64,000 nt of DNA from Deinococcus cellulosilyticus NBRC 106333 = KACC 11606 (GCF_007990775.1 NZ_BJXB01000013.1:62001-126000), one strand, 5' to 3'; numbered from the stretch's first letter, positions 41,456 to 51,073 are shown. Notes: generated by a model not told the origin, from the letters alone. Numbers and translations: made by a program.

Positions 41456-41902
41456 TCAGTGCCCTCTGGGGACCCCGATGTAAAACTCCTGGTCCATCAC
41501 CTGCAGAATCTGGTATTTGGGGGTGAGGGCCAGGTGATCCAGCGAGTGGTTCACGAAGACCGTCCAGAGGACCCAGGCCCACAAAAACAGAAAAATGCCG
41601 TAGCGGTAGGGTTCATAGATGCGTGAAATCCAGTGTCTGAGGGGGTAGGTCAGGAGGCCCACCACCACCAGGTAAACCAGCAGGTCCAGCGCAAAAGGCA
41701 GCAGGTAAACGTTGAAGGTCTTGGAACTGATCATGCTGTAATGCTGAAAGGGCAGGGGAAAACCATAAAAGCTGACGGTGGTCTGTCCTCCTGCCAGGAA
41801 GGGCACTTCAAGACGCACCCGGGTTCGCATGGTCAGGTGTTCCAGCAGCAGCCATGCGATAGGGATGCTCCACATCCAGAAGCTTTTCAGGTAGGCCCTC
41901 AT
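41456..41902 (-). CDS. Hypothetical membrane protein
   Basis: This is a 148-residue protein with three hydrophobic segments: FWMWSIPIAWLLLEHL, VYLLPFALDLLVYLVVVGLLTY and YGIFLFLWAWVLWTVFVNH. No family is recognised. The ATG is 6 bases after TACTCT (minus, 41909-41914), a leaderless start. It is convergent with the secreted-protein gene and upstream of nothing in its own direction. Confidence 0.65.
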   Translation of the reverse strand: MRAYLKSFWMWSIPIAWLLLEHLTMRTRVRLEVPFLAGGQTTVSFYGFPLPFQHYSMISSKTFNVYLLPFALDLLVYLVVVGLLTYPLRHWISRIYEPYRYGIFLFLWAWVLWTVFVNHSLDHLALTPKYQILQVMDQEFYIGVPRGH

Positions 41903-41973
41903 GATTCCAGAGTAGGAAACGAGACTTCAGGACAGATGGGATCTGCCTTCAGGCACTGTTTTTCACGGTCTCA

Positions 41974-42645
41974 TCAAAATTCGCCGGTGAGGGCCTGACC
42001 GTCCCGGATGCGCAAAATGGTGTGGGCCAGTTCGGCCACTGCAGGATCATGGGTGATCAGCACCACTGTTTTGCCCTCGGTGGCGGGTTTCAAAAGCAGG
42101 TCCAGGATGCTCTTTCCTGTTCGGGTGTCGAGGTTTCCGGTGGGTTCATCCGCCAGAATCACCGAAGGGTTGGTGATGAGGGCACGGGCAATGGCGACCC
42201 GTTGCTGCTCTCCTCCAGAAAGCTGCGAAGGGTAGTGCGTCAGGCGGTGACCGAGCCCGAGTTGCTCCAGCAGGGCTTTTGAGCGTCTGGTCCGTTCTGC
42301 CCTGGGGACCCCCTGCAAGGTGAGCGGGAACTCAACATTCTCTGAAGCGTTCAGGATGCTGACCAGGTTGTAGTTCTGGAAGACAAACCCGAAATGCCGC
42401 AGGCGGTAGTCTGCAAGCTCGGCGTCACTGAGTTTCGAGATCTCGGTGCTGTCGTGCAGGATGCGGCCACTGCTCGGGCGGTCAAATCCGGCCAGCAGGT
42501 TGAGCAGGGTGCTTTTGCCGCTGCCCGATGGGCCAATGATGGCGGTCACCCGGCCTGCCTCGAAGTCAAAACTGACCCCACCGAGGGCCGTAACCTTGCT
42601 GTCTCCAGACGGATAGATCTTGCTGAGGTTCTCGACGCGAAGCAT
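41974..42645 (-). CDS. ABC transporter ATP-binding protein (MacB/LolD type)
   Basis: This is a 223-residue ATPase. Walker A is GPSGSGKST (about 37-45), the signature LSGGEQQR, and Walker B ILADEPTGNLD with the MacB/FtsE-type TGNLD end. It follows the permease gene with touching stop and start codons, so the pair forms one transporter. The transported substrate is not known; this class works mechanically on envelope lipids, peptides or macrolides. Confidence 0.94.
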   Translation of the reverse strand: MLRVENLSKIYPSGDSKVTALGGVSFDFEAGRVTAIIGPSGSGKSTLLNLLAGFDRPSSGRILHDSTEISKLSDAELADYRLRHFGFVFQNYNLVSILNASENVEFPLTLQGVPRAERTRRSKALLEQLGLGHRLTHYPSQLSGGEQQRVAIARALITNPSVILADEPTGNLDTRTGKSILDLLLKPATEGKTVVLITHDPAVAELAHTILRIRDGQALTGEF

Positions 42646-43806
42646 TCAGTTCCTCCCCAGGGCTTCGGTGATGACGATGCGGCCTGCACTGCGGGCCGGA
42701 AGCAGACCGGACAGGAGCCCCAGTGCGAAACTCACTGCAAAAGCCAGCAGGGTGAGCCTGGGCGTGAGGGCAGCAGCACTGATGTTGGCGAGGTTCTGGG
42801 TGTAGAGGTTGACCACCTGAATCCCCACAAAACCCAGCAGAATGCCGCCGATGCCCCCCATGAAGGCCAGCAGCAGGCTTTCGAGGAGCACCAGATTGCG
42901 AATGAAGCCCGGTTTGGCCCCGATGGCCCGCATGGTGCCGAATTCACGGGTGCGCTCGAAAACGCCCATCATCACGGTGTTGGCCACGGCAAGCCCGCCC
43001 ACAATCAGGGCAATCAGGCTGATTCCGAAGCGCACGGCATCGCTGATGCTGACCGCACGGTCCAGCACCTTCAGGAAGTCCGACTGGGTCTGGGCCTCCA
43101 CATCCAGCGTCTCAGAAATGGTTTTTGCGGTGCTGCGCGCTTTGGAGGGATCATTCAGTTTGATGGCAATGAAAGAAATCTGGTCCTCCACACCCATGGC
43201 TTTCTGCAAGGTGGATTTGGGCACGAAAATGAAGGAGTCGGTGAATCCACCTTCTTCCTGCAGGATGCCCACCACCTTGAAGAAACTGCGGCGGTTGAAA
43301 CGCACGTCCTGCCCGAGCTTCAGTCCCGCATTCTCGGCGGCCTTGCTTCCCAGCACCGCAACGAGTTTGCCTTCATCTTCTGCACCCAGCAGTCTCCCCT
43401 CTTTGACTTTGACCCCGGGAGAGATGTCCAGCACGTTCTCTGCGGTCGGGTAACCGTAAATCAGGAAGGACTGGCGTGGGTCAAATCCTCCCCTGGCAGA
43501 GATCACCACCGGAATGATGCTGCGGATGCCCCATTCGTCCTTGCGGTCCTGCACTTTCTGCACCAGCGACTGGGGCAGGTCGGGGGTGCGGGGCAGACCC
43601 TCCTCAATTCCGTTGAGTGAAATCTGCACGTCCGGGCCAATGTTGCCCAGTTCCTGGGTGAACACCCTGCGGATGCCCTCCCCCAGGGAAAGGAAGATCA
43701 CCATGCTGGCCACCGCCACAACAATGCCCAGAACGGTCAAGGTGGTTCTTACCGCCCGGCGGGTGAGGCCGCGCAGGGCCAGCTGGAAGAGGTCAGAGAT
43801 CGGCAT
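42646..43806 (-). CDS. ABC transporter permease (MacB/FtsX type)
   Basis: This is a 386-residue permease with an N-terminal membrane segment (TLTVLGIVVAVASMVIFLSLGEGI) and a large extracytoplasmic domain of the MacB type (about 45-245). Three C-terminal membrane segments follow in the FtsX pattern (SLIALIVGGLAVANTVMMGVF, GGIGGILLGFVGIQVV, and a last helix with LGLLSGLLPARSAGRI). TAGGAT lies 7 bases before the ATG at 43806, preferred over the ATG at 43815. It is first in a two-gene operon. Confidence 0.93.
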   Translation of the reverse strand: MPISDLFQLALRGLTRRAVRTTLTVLGIVVAVASMVIFLSLGEGIRRVFTQELGNIGPDVQISLNGIEEGLPRTPDLPQSLVQKVQDRKDEWGIRSIIPVVISARGGFDPRQSFLIYGYPTAENVLDISPGVKVKEGRLLGAEDEGKLVAVLGSKAAENAGLKLGQDVRFNRRSFFKVVGILQEEGGFTDSFIFVPKSTLQKAMGVEDQISFIAIKLNDPSKARSTAKTISETLDVEAQTQSDFLKVLDRAVSISDAVRFGISLIALIVGGLAVANTVMMGVFERTREFGTMRAIGAKPGFIRNLVLLESLLLAFMGGIGGILLGFVGIQVVNLYTQNLANISAAALTPRLTLLAFAVSFALGLLSGLLPARSAGRIVITEALGRN

Positions 43807-43847
43807 AGCTCTCATCCTAACAGCGCAGCGGTTTTTTCTTTAGGGGC

Positions 43848-44573
43848 CTAAGACCCAATACCAATGCCTCTTGATTGAAAGGTGGCCCGCAGTTCCCGGG
43901 CAAAATCCAGTGCATGGGGTCCGTCCCCGTGCACACAGAGGGTGTCTGCATGCAGTGGGATGGTTTTTCCGCTCAGGGTGGTGACCGATCCCGAGGCAAT
44001 CTCCAGGGCCTGCCGGAGTGCGGCTTCGGTGGACTCATGCAGGGCACGGGGGTGACTTCTGGGGGTCAGGGTGCCATCGTCCTGATAGGTGCGGTCCAGA
44101 AAGGCCTCCTGGTGCACCTGCATGCCGATCTCTCTGGCCGCCTGGATGTGGGCACTGCCTGCCAGACCGTAAAAAATCACATCCTGATGCTGTTCCAGAA
44201 TGCCGTGCACTGCAGCCCGCGCCAACTTCAGGTCTCTGGCCGTCTGGTTGTAGAGGGCACCATGCAGCTTGACATGGTGGAGGGGCAAATCCAGTGGGTT
44301 CAGGATGCCCAGCATCCCGGCCACCTGAAACGTCACGAGGTCATAGACCTCCTGAGGGGTGACCGGCTGTTCAAGCCGTCCAAAGTTTTCACGGTCCAGA
44401 AATCCAGGATGTGCGCCAATATGCACCCCGTGGTCCAGGCACAGCATGGCCGTTTCACGGATCAGGGATGGGTTTCCTGCATGAAATCCGCAGGCGATGT
44501 TGGCACTGGTGATCAGGGGCATCAATTCACGGTCAAAAGGGGCCTCTTCTCCAAGGTCGCAGTTCAGGTCCAT
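43848..44573 (-). CDS. pxpA: 5-oxoprolinase subunit A (LamB/YcsF family)
   Basis: This is part of the ATP-dependent PxpABC 5-oxoprolinase that opens 5-oxoproline to glutamate. The 241-residue protein shows the family hallmarks MDLNCDLGE, SANIACGFHAGNP, GAHPGFLDRENFGR, HHVKLHGALYN, FLDRTYQDDGTLTPR and CVHGDGP. Its own -10 box TAAAGT lies 6 bases upstream (minus, 44580-44585) although pxpC precedes it. A pxpB gene is not adjacent in the window. Confidence 0.94.
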   Translation of the reverse strand: MDLNCDLGEEAPFDRELMPLITSANIACGFHAGNPSLIRETAMLCLDHGVHIGAHPGFLDRENFGRLEQPVTPQEVYDLVTFQVAGMLGILNPLDLPLHHVKLHGALYNQTARDLKLARAAVHGILEQHQDVIFYGLAGSAHIQAAREIGMQVHQEAFLDRTYQDDGTLTPRSHPRALHESTEAALRQALEIASGSVTTLSGKTIPLHADTLCVHGDGPHALDFARELRATFQSRGIGIGS

Positions 44574-44610
44574 GCTGAGACTTTACCCTGAGATGGGCCG
44601 AAAAGCACCT

Positions 44611-45534
44611 TCAGCGGTAGAACTGCAAGGTGCGAGCGAGGGTGTGAAGCTGTCTGTCCTGCTCAATCAGGGCCTTCTCTGCAGCCTCAAAATCCACTTC
44701 CGAGAATTGTATTTGCTGCCCGGGAAGCACCTGCCCCAGTTTCCACAGGTCGGCCTGAATGACCTGGTACACCCTGGGGTATCCTCCGGTGGTCTGGGCG
44801 TCACTGAGCAGGATGATGGGGTGTCCTCCGGCGGGAAGTTGTACGGTTCCGGCCATCACGGCCACACTGTACATTTCTGCTTTGCGCTGAAGCTGCACCT
44901 GTGGACCTTCCAGCCGAATGCCCATGCGGTCCGACTGGGCCGTGACCCTGAAAGGCTGCTGGAACGCATGGTGCTCTTCCCACTCAGGCCCTCTGAGCAC
45001 GCGAATGGGCAGCAAAGCAGGCAGAGGGAAGGCAGGCACAACCACCCGTGTGTTCAGGTGTGGACTGGGTTGTTTCGCCTGCAAGGTCACTCCAGCATGG
45101 ACGGGCGCTGGACCCAGGCCACTTCTGGTGTGCGTGCTGCGGCTTCCCAGAACTGCAGGAACATCCAGACCACCTGCAAAAGCCACATAAGTGCGGGCAC
45201 CTGCGGGTGAATACACCACTTCCATCTGGTCGCCCTGATGCAGTTGGATTCTGCGCTGGCCCTTGAGGACCTTTCCATGCACCCGGACCTGTGCCCCTGT
45301 GCCTGCAACAGCAACCACGCCATCTTGCAGGGCCTCCAGAAGCAGGCCACCCAGCGTCACTTCCAGGGCTGCAGCATCTGGAGAATTGCCAAGCAGCAGG
45401 TTGGCAATGTGAAAACTGTAGAAGTCTGCTGCTCCCCCTGGGGTAATGCCGTGTTGCCGATACCCAGAGCGCCCAGTGTCCTGAATCAGGGTCTGCATGC
45501 CGGGTCTGACAATGTGAATCTGTAGGCCATTCAT
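44611..45534 (-). CDS. pxpC: 5-oxoprolinase subunit C (biotin-dependent carboxyltransferase family)
   Basis: This is a 307-residue protein of the allophanate hydrolase subunit 2/KipA type: TLIQDTGRSGYRQHGITPGGAAD at about 15-37, then NLLLGNSPDAAALEVTLGG, and near the end LLSDAQTTGGYPRVYQVI. It forms the PxpBC carboxylate-activating complex. pxpA follows 37 bases later. The B subunit would have to be elsewhere in the genome. Confidence 0.93.
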   Translation of the reverse strand: MNGLQIHIVRPGMQTLIQDTGRSGYRQHGITPGGAADFYSFHIANLLLGNSPDAAALEVTLGGLLLEALQDGVVAVAGTGAQVRVHGKVLKGQRRIQLHQGDQMEVVYSPAGARTYVAFAGGLDVPAVLGSRSTHTRSGLGPAPVHAGVTLQAKQPSPHLNTRVVVPAFPLPALLPIRVLRGPEWEEHHAFQQPFRVTAQSDRMGIRLEGPQVQLQRKAEMYSVAVMAGTVQLPAGGHPIILLSDAQTTGGYPRVYQVIQADLWKLGQVLPGQQIQFSEVDFEAAEKALIEQDRQLHTLARTLQFYR

Positions 45535-45675
45535 CTGAATCTGAGGCCCACTTTACCTGATTCTTTCGCTTCACAGCCCACAATGCACAGAAAAGCGTTT
45601 TTGCTACGACTGCCGTCACATGATGAAAACGAAAAAGGATCATAATAAGAAAAATGTGAAAACAGGAGGATGGAG

Positions 45676-46836
45676 ATGAAATACCGTTCATGGATTGCAC
45701 TTGGAGCCCTGGCCCTGGCCGCATGTTCCCCCCAGACCCCACCCCCACCCGCTGGAGAACTCATCAAAAAAGGCCAGCCTGGCACTGTCACTGCTGGCAC
45801 CGATGGTGAATTGCAAATTGACAAAGACAAACTCGCCAAGGATGCCATCGTTTCCATTGTCAAAACCAACCCTGGGAATCCCCCCTCAGGGGTTTCGGGT
45901 GGGTTCACCGCCCTGCGCATCAAAGTGGGCAGTGTTGCCACCCGACCTGCCATCAACAAACAGGAAGTCAACCTGCCAGAACTTCCCGGGTGTGAAACAG
46001 GTTTTCGCATGAAAATCTCCTTCCCAGCAGAGACTGAAAATGCCAGTGACCTGCGCATGTACAACGTCACCAACGGCTGGACGGAATTGCACCCTTATTT
46101 TGTCAATCTTCAGCAGCATTACGTGATTGGCTGCATGGCAGACCTGAATCCCCTGCTTGAACAGGGAGAAGTGAACCAGACCTACACCCTGGGCATTCCC
46201 AGCACCTTCAAGATGGCAGGCGGGACCTCTGAAGACTTTGCCAAGAGCAACAATGAGATCTTCCCTGTATCCAGAACAGCTTTCCGCATCAATTATGTGG
46301 GAGCCCTGCCTCCTGCAGGCACCACCCAGAAAAATTTCGTGATCACTGGACCTTCCGGCTGGAACGACAACAAGACCTTTGTCAACAGTTTCAATCCCAG
46401 AACCAACCGTTCCATGACTTTCAATGTGGACACGCCCCCCGTCACAGGCACCTATCAGTACACCTACAATGATGGGATCAAGGAGCACTCAGGACAGTTC
46501 CAGATCAACAGTGAGCAGGTTCTTGCCCGTCCTTCTGGAATCAATGTCACCCCATCCAACCAGGCCGGAACCCTGACCGTTGACTGGACTCCACCTGCAG
46601 GAGCGGCCCTGAACATGCAGCAAGTCACGGTTTCCCTCTTGAGTGACAACTCCACCAGCACCCTGGGATCAGCAGTGGGGAACCACCCGGTCAATGTCCA
46701 GGTGAACAATTTTGATGCTCAGAAAACCTATGCAGTGTGTGTGTTTGCTTTCAGCAATGATCCAGTGACCACACCTTTCCCGAATCAGGTGAATGAGTCT
46801 CGCTTCTGCACCACATATCCCCCGATCAACAGGTGA
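45676..46836 (+). CDS. Lipoprotein with a C-terminal fibronectin/Ig-like domain
   Basis: This is a 386-residue predicted envelope lipoprotein. MKYRSWIALGALALAAC is the lipoprotein signal with Cys at residue 17. A Pro-rich spacer follows, then a long beta-rich region with Tyr-containing repeats. The C-terminal segment (about 285-380, PSGINVTPSNQAGTLTVDWTP) has an Ig/fibronectin-like look. CAGGAGG lies 6 bases before the chosen ATG, better than the ATG two codons earlier, which it almost overlaps. Function is unknown. Confidence 0.82.
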   Translation: MKYRSWIALGALALAACSPQTPPPPAGELIKKGQPGTVTAGTDGELQIDKDKLAKDAIVSIVKTNPGNPPSGVSGGFTALRIKVGSVATRPAINKQEVNLPELPGCETGFRMKISFPAETENASDLRMYNVTNGWTELHPYFVNLQQHYVIGCMADLNPLLEQGEVNQTYTLGIPSTFKMAGGTSEDFAKSNNEIFPVSRTAFRINYVGALPPAGTTQKNFVITGPSGWNDNKTFVNSFNPRTNRSMTFNVDTPPVTGTYQYTYNDGIKEHSGQFQINSEQVLARPSGINVTPSNQAGTLTVDWTPPAGAALNMQQVTVSLLSDNSTSTLGSAVGNHPVNVQVNNFDAQKTYAVCVFAFSNDPVTTPFPNQVNESRFCTTYPPINR

Positions 46837-46889
46837 TTTGCTGCACAAGTAACACCTTTGTTACAACTGGGCTTTTATAACGCAACCTC

Positions 46890-46922
46890 AACCTCCTGTA
46901 AGTGATGACAGGAGGTTTTTTT
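46890..46922 (+). terminator. Terminator of the lipoprotein gene
   Basis: AACCTCCTGT (46890-46899) and ACAGGAGGTT (46908-46917) form a stem followed by eight T residues. Confidence 0.92.
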
Positions 46923-46947
46923 TGCATTCTGGTGTCAAAATGGAGAG

Positions 46948-48687
46948 ATGGAGGGCGTGGATCAGATGATTCAACTTGCAGAACAAAAAGACCAGACCAC
47001 GCCCACAGAGTGGCTGGATGCAGCGCTGGAACTGGGTCGACAGGCCATTGCCAGTGGAGTGACTGAAGACAGCATCCGTTTCGCGCAATTGGCCGCAGAC
47101 CACGCCCGACACCACCACCTCCATGAACATCTGGTGGTGGCCCTCGACAACCTGGGAAACCTGCTTTTCTACCATGACCAGCCCTACGATGCCCTCAGTG
47201 TGCTAAGTGAGGCTGCCCTCTTGCTGGAATCCAGCGCTTTGATGTCAGAAAAAGCCAGAAACAGCAACCTGCAGGGTGCGGTTTACATGATTCTGGGCAG
47301 TCCTGAAAATGCTTACCGGCATTTCACAAATGCCTTGAGCCTGTCCAGGAACACGGGCGATGCCCTGATGGAAGCCAAAGTGCTCAACAACATGGCCCTG
47401 CTGCTGGGCCAGCAGGAAAAACTGTCAGATGCCCTCGACATTCTGGCCCAGATTCAGAGCCTTTACCGAAAGCTGGGCAACAGCAATGAGCTCTGCAAGA
47501 CGATCCTCAACAAAACAGAATTGAAACTGAAGTTGCCTGCATCCGCAGGGTTGTATCTGGAAATTGAACAGGACCTGCAAGAAGCTGAAGGGTTGCTGGG
47601 CCATCAGGACAATGCATTTCTGCGCATCATGTTGCTGCAGTGTCAGGCAACGCTGCACTGTCGACGCCATGACCTTCCTGAAGCGCGCAGTGCTGCCCAG
47701 AGAGCCCTGGAGCTGTCAGAAACCCACCAGATCGATGATTTGAGGGCACACACCCATGTGATCCTTGGCGAAATCCTCAGTGAGGCTGGAGCACCTGAAG
47801 AAGCTGTAGAACATCTGCTTTCCTCCATGGAATTTTTCCGGGCACTGGATTATCAGGACAGCAGGGTGCCTCCCCTGAAATTGCTGGTGAAGATCCTCAA
47901 GCAACTCGGGCGGTTTGAAGAAGCCTTGCAGTACCATGAAGAGCTCTACCACCTGGACCTGGAGATCCGCAGTGAGGCCGCCAGCAAACAGCTTGAACTG
48001 ATGGCCTTCCAGCGCAAACTGGAACAGTCCCAGCATGAGGCGGAGCTGGAGCGCATCCGCAATGAGGAACTGGAGATGCTGGTGCAGGAACGCACAGCAG
48101 AACTGGAATCGGCCTATCTGGAGATGCTGGAACGTCTGGCGGTTGCAGCAGAGTTCCGGGATTCAGACACCGGGGAGCACACGGTCCGGGTGGGCGAAAG
48201 GGCAGCAGAAGTGGCCCGCGAACTGGGCATGCCCGAAGAGAAAGTCCGCATTCTCCGTCTGGCCGCCCGACTGCACGATGTGGGCAAAATCGCCATCTCC
48301 GACACGATCCTCCACAAACCGGGCAAGCTCACCGAGGACGAGTACCTGACCATGAAAGCCCACACCCTTGCCGGGGCACGCATGCTCTCGGAAGCACGTT
48401 CGGAACTCATCCGCATGGCAGAACAGATTGCCCTGACCCACCACGAAAAATGGGATGGGACAGGCTACCCGCACGGCCTGCAGGGAGAAGCCATTCCTCT
48501 GGAGGGCCGCATTGTTGCAGTGGTGGACGTTCTGGACGCCCTCACCAGCACCAGACCCTACAAGAGGGCCTGGACCTTGCAAGAAGCCCTGCACGAAATT
48601 GAAATTCAGGCAGGGCAGCATTTCGATCCACAGGTGGTTCAGGCCTTGCTCAAGATTTACCGTCGTGAACAGGACGCTGAAGGCTGA
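46948..48687 (+). CDS. TPR-containing HD-GYP cyclic-di-GMP phosphodiesterase
   Basis: This is a 579-residue cytoplasmic protein. The N-terminal 350 residues are helical TPR-like repeats (ALDNLGNLLFYHDQPYDALSVLSEAALLL and similar). A coiled coil follows (about 345-395, Glu/Arg rich). A C-terminal HD-GYP domain has LAARLHDVGKIAI (HD), AQIALTHHEKWDGTGYPHGLQGEAI (about 490-514, GYP) and VVDVLDALTSTRPYK. The product hydrolyses cyclic di-GMP under the control of a protein-binding TPR input. CAAAAT lies 6 bases before the ATG. Confidence 0.95.
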   Translation: MEGVDQMIQLAEQKDQTTPTEWLDAALELGRQAIASGVTEDSIRFAQLAADHARHHHLHEHLVVALDNLGNLLFYHDQPYDALSVLSEAALLLESSALMSEKARNSNLQGAVYMILGSPENAYRHFTNALSLSRNTGDALMEAKVLNNMALLLGQQEKLSDALDILAQIQSLYRKLGNSNELCKTILNKTELKLKLPASAGLYLEIEQDLQEAEGLLGHQDNAFLRIMLLQCQATLHCRRHDLPEARSAAQRALELSETHQIDDLRAHTHVILGEILSEAGAPEEAVEHLLSSMEFFRALDYQDSRVPPLKLLVKILKQLGRFEEALQYHEELYHLDLEIRSEAASKQLELMAFQRKLEQSQHEAELERIRNEELEMLVQERTAELESAYLEMLERLAVAAEFRDSDTGEHTVRVGERAAEVARELGMPEEKVRILRLAARLHDVGKIAISDTILHKPGKLTEDEYLTMKAHTLAGARMLSEARSELIRMAEQIALTHHEKWDGTGYPHGLQGEAIPLEGRIVAVVDVLDALTSTRPYKRAWTLQEALHEIEIQAGQHFDPQVVQALLKIYRREQDAEG

Positions 48688-48700
48688 ACAGGCAGTGCAC

Positions 48701-50215
48701 TCAGGGCCTTCCCACAGTTGGGGCCGTCCAGCGGGTGTTGTTCAGGTCTCCTGTGGGCACCACAGGAGCAAACACATCCCAGGTGCTGAAATTCGGTACA
48801 GGGATGCCTGAAACGGGCTGTTTCAGACGAAAATCTCCAGCGGCAGCATTGAAGAATTCGGGCTTCAGGGTGTTGAAGTGGTTGTCTTTGAGGAGTTGCT
48901 GCAGGTTGCAGGTGGGATTGCCCTGCTGACAGCCCTGGTCCTCGCCTTCAATGCCCACCGGGATGTCCGGGCGCTCAAACCAGAACACATTGCCCCGGAT
49001 CTGCAGGCCTGCATCCACATGGGCTGGATTGGGTGCCCGGTTCTGGGTGGGAGAGGAAAAAGGCCCAGGAATGGTCAGAAACTGGAAATACTCTCCCGTT
49101 TTGAAGTCTGGGGGGTTCACGATCAGGTTGTTGTAGATCAGCACGTTCTTGCTGGGAATCCGAACGTAATCATCGGTGTTCAGGGTGTTGCCCCATCCGC
49201 CCTGCTGGGAGTAGGTGGTGCACTTGCTGCGGTCATCGCCAGGATCACAACTTCTGCCGCCGAACAGAACCTCAATGGTGTGCGAGCGCCCCCCCACCCG
49301 GTACAGGGTGTTGTTGGCCAGCAGGATGTTGTACCCCCCATTGACCCCCAGACCTGCTCCCCACACGTCATGGATGAAATTGTTCACCACCTTGATGTCG
49401 TAGGCCTCGTAATGCAACCAGGGACTGACCATGTACTGGTAGCCTGCACCCTGCCCTGCAGTGTATCCCCCTTCTTCGCAGTCAAAAATTTCATTGTCCC
49501 GGACCACAATGTAGGCACTGCCTCCCTTGGCATAACTGCACCAGCTCTGGGTGTCGTGGATGCGGTTTCCGATCAGGTGGGCATGCTGCACGGCCACAAA
49601 ATCGATGGCGTTGTCCTGCGCTCCATGAAAGTCGCTGTTTTCCAGGTAGATGTGTTCGCTCTGGTTGGCTTTGAAGGTCTCAAAGGCCTGCGCCTCCTGG
49701 TCTGAACTGCGTTTCTTCCAGCGTCCACCGTCCATTTCCACATTGCGGACCAGCACATGTGAGCACTTCTCGCAGTGGAACACGTCTCCTGCTGGACTGG
49801 GTCGCATGGTGAGGTTCAGGAGGTAGAAGTACCGGGTGTCAAAGACGTTCAGGTCTCCAGCCAGGATGGTTTTGTCCCTGCCTGCTCCAGAAATGATGAT
49901 TGGGGCTTCACGGGTTCCCCAGACGCTCTCCAGGTATTCAGGCAAGGCAATTTCTGGATAAATCCCGGCCTGCAAGTGCAGGTGATATCCGGTGTCCAGT
50001 GGGGTGTTTCTGGGAATCCGCCGCCAGGCTTCTGCCAGGGTTTTCAGGGGAGCATTCTGGGCTCCAGAATTCGCATCGTTCCCTGCCTTGAAGTCAATCC
50101 AGACGTCTTTCACCCGGGTTTTTCCCATTTCGTAGGGTGTTCCGGGTTGCTGTGCCAGTGCAGATGTGGCCAGCAGCATTGCGCCTGCCGTGATGGTCCA
50201 GAGCCTGTTTCCCAT
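48701..50215 (-). CDS. Secreted right-handed parallel beta-helix protein
   Basis: This is a 504-residue exported protein. The signal peptide is MGNRLWTITAGAMLLATSALA. The body begins with VWIDFKAGNDANSGAQNAPLKTLAEAW, the DUF1565/pectate-lyase-like start (about 39-65). A series of beta-helix rungs follows with Asn-rich turns (HLIGNRIHD, IVVRDNEIFD, KVVNNFIHD, LLANNTLYR, LIYNNLIVN). Four or more cysteines probably form disulfides. It may be a polysaccharide lyase or surface-binding protein. GGGGGTC precedes the ATG. Confidence 0.88.
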   Translation of the reverse strand: MGNRLWTITAGAMLLATSALAQQPGTPYEMGKTRVKDVWIDFKAGNDANSGAQNAPLKTLAEAWRRIPRNTPLDTGYHLHLQAGIYPEIALPEYLESVWGTREAPIIISGAGRDKTILAGDLNVFDTRYFYLLNLTMRPSPAGDVFHCEKCSHVLVRNVEMDGGRWKKRSSDQEAQAFETFKANQSEHIYLENSDFHGAQDNAIDFVAVQHAHLIGNRIHDTQSWCSYAKGGSAYIVVRDNEIFDCEEGGYTAGQGAGYQYMVSPWLHYEAYDIKVVNNFIHDVWGAGLGVNGGYNILLANNTLYRVGGRSHTIEVLFGGRSCDPGDDRSKCTTYSQQGGWGNTLNTDDYVRIPSKNVLIYNNLIVNPPDFKTGEYFQFLTIPGPFSSPTQNRAPNPAHVDAGLQIRGNVFWFERPDIPVGIEGEDQGCQQGNPTCNLQQLLKDNHFNTLKPEFFNAAAGDFRLKQPVSGIPVPNFSTWDVFAPVVPTGDLNNTRWTAPTVGRP

Positions 50216-50326
50216 TCTGACCCCCAGTTCTTATCCAGTGTGACTGTTATTGCATCACAAAAGCCTTGCAGGGATCACAAAAGCAGGTGGGCGCGAAGTC
50301 GCTGGAGGTAAATGTCGTTTGAGAAA

Positions 50327-50354
50327 GCCATCAGCTCTCAGCGGTCAGCATACG
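50327..50354. repeat. Heptamer array
   Basis: Units GCCATCA, GCTCTCA, GCGGTCA, GCATACG. Confidence 0.65.
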
Positions 50355-50459
50355 ACACATCTTCGCTTTCACTTCAGCCAGACAAACAGATGTTTGATCC
50401 TACAGCACAGAAAAACCCAGCCAATCCCTGGCCTGCTGCTGAAGCATCGAGGCTTTTTT

Positions 50460-50487
50460 CTGACGGCTGACGGCTGAAAGCTGATCG
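50460..50487. repeat. Heptamer array
   Basis: Units CTGACGG, CTGACGG, CTGAAAG, CTGATCG. Confidence 0.65.
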
Positions 50488-50581
50488 CTCCACACCAGCT
50501 GCATGCCATGACTTTGCACTTCCCCTGATCACAGACAGCCCTTGCACAATGTGGCCCTTCAAAGCCATGTACACTGGGTCC

Positions 50582-51073
50582 GTGAAGTTCAGCGAAGGGA
50601 TTGAATGGGCCATTCATTGTGTGGCGGTGCTTGCCGGTCTGCCTGAGGGGGCGACCTTGAGCAATGCTGCCCTGGCCGAGTACCACGGCATCTCCGAGAG
50701 TTATCTGGTCAAGCACCTGAAGGTGCTGGCCCGGGTGGGAATCCTGGACTCGGTGCCGGGTCCGCGTGGAGGGTTTCGCCTGGAGCGCAGTGCAGACCGG
50801 ATCACCCTGTATGACATTGTGGAAGCCATCGAGGGCAAAGAGCCCATGTTCCAGTGCGAGGAGATCCGTGGGCGCTTTCCGGGATGCCCACAGCAGAATT
50901 TTGCCCGTCCATGCGAGATTCATGCCGCCATGCTGAAAGCCGAAATGGAGTGGCGCAAATCCCTGCAGGGGGTCACCATCCGGGACATTCAGCAGCAGGT
51001 CCGTGTCTCCGAGGAGCAACGTCAGTTGCGTGAAGCCTGGTTGCAGAAACACGTGCGTTTGCCGGTCCGCTGA
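50582..51073 (+). CDS. Rrf2-family transcriptional regulator
   Basis: This is a 163-residue winged-helix regulator, probably with a sensory [2Fe-2S] or thiol site. The typical N-terminus VKFSEGIEWAIHCVAVLAG starts at a GTG codon 6 bases after TACACT (50570-50575). The recognition helix region is ISESYLVKHLKVLARVGIL with the wing PGPRGGFRLERSADRITL. Three cysteines (FQCEEI, FPGCPQ, ARPCEIH, about residues 92-113) sit where Rrf2 proteins place cluster ligands. A large dyad operator lies at 51641-51685, upstream of ahpD-like and after msrA. Confidence 0.93.
   Translation: MKFSEGIEWAIHCVAVLAGLPEGATLSNAALAEYHGISESYLVKHLKVLARVGILDSVPGPRGGFRLERSADRITLYDIVEAIEGKEPMFQCEEIRGRFPGCPQQNFARPCEIHAAMLKAEMEWRKSLQGVTIRDIQQQVRVSEEQRQLREAWLQKHVRLPVR

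Larger units (their letters stand above)
50216..50581. other. 366-base intergenic region with two heptamer arrays
   Basis: The region separates the divergent beta-helix and Rrf2 genes. It carries arrays at 50327 and 50460 and the leaderless promoter of the Rrf2 gene. No gene is seen. Confidence 0.6.
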
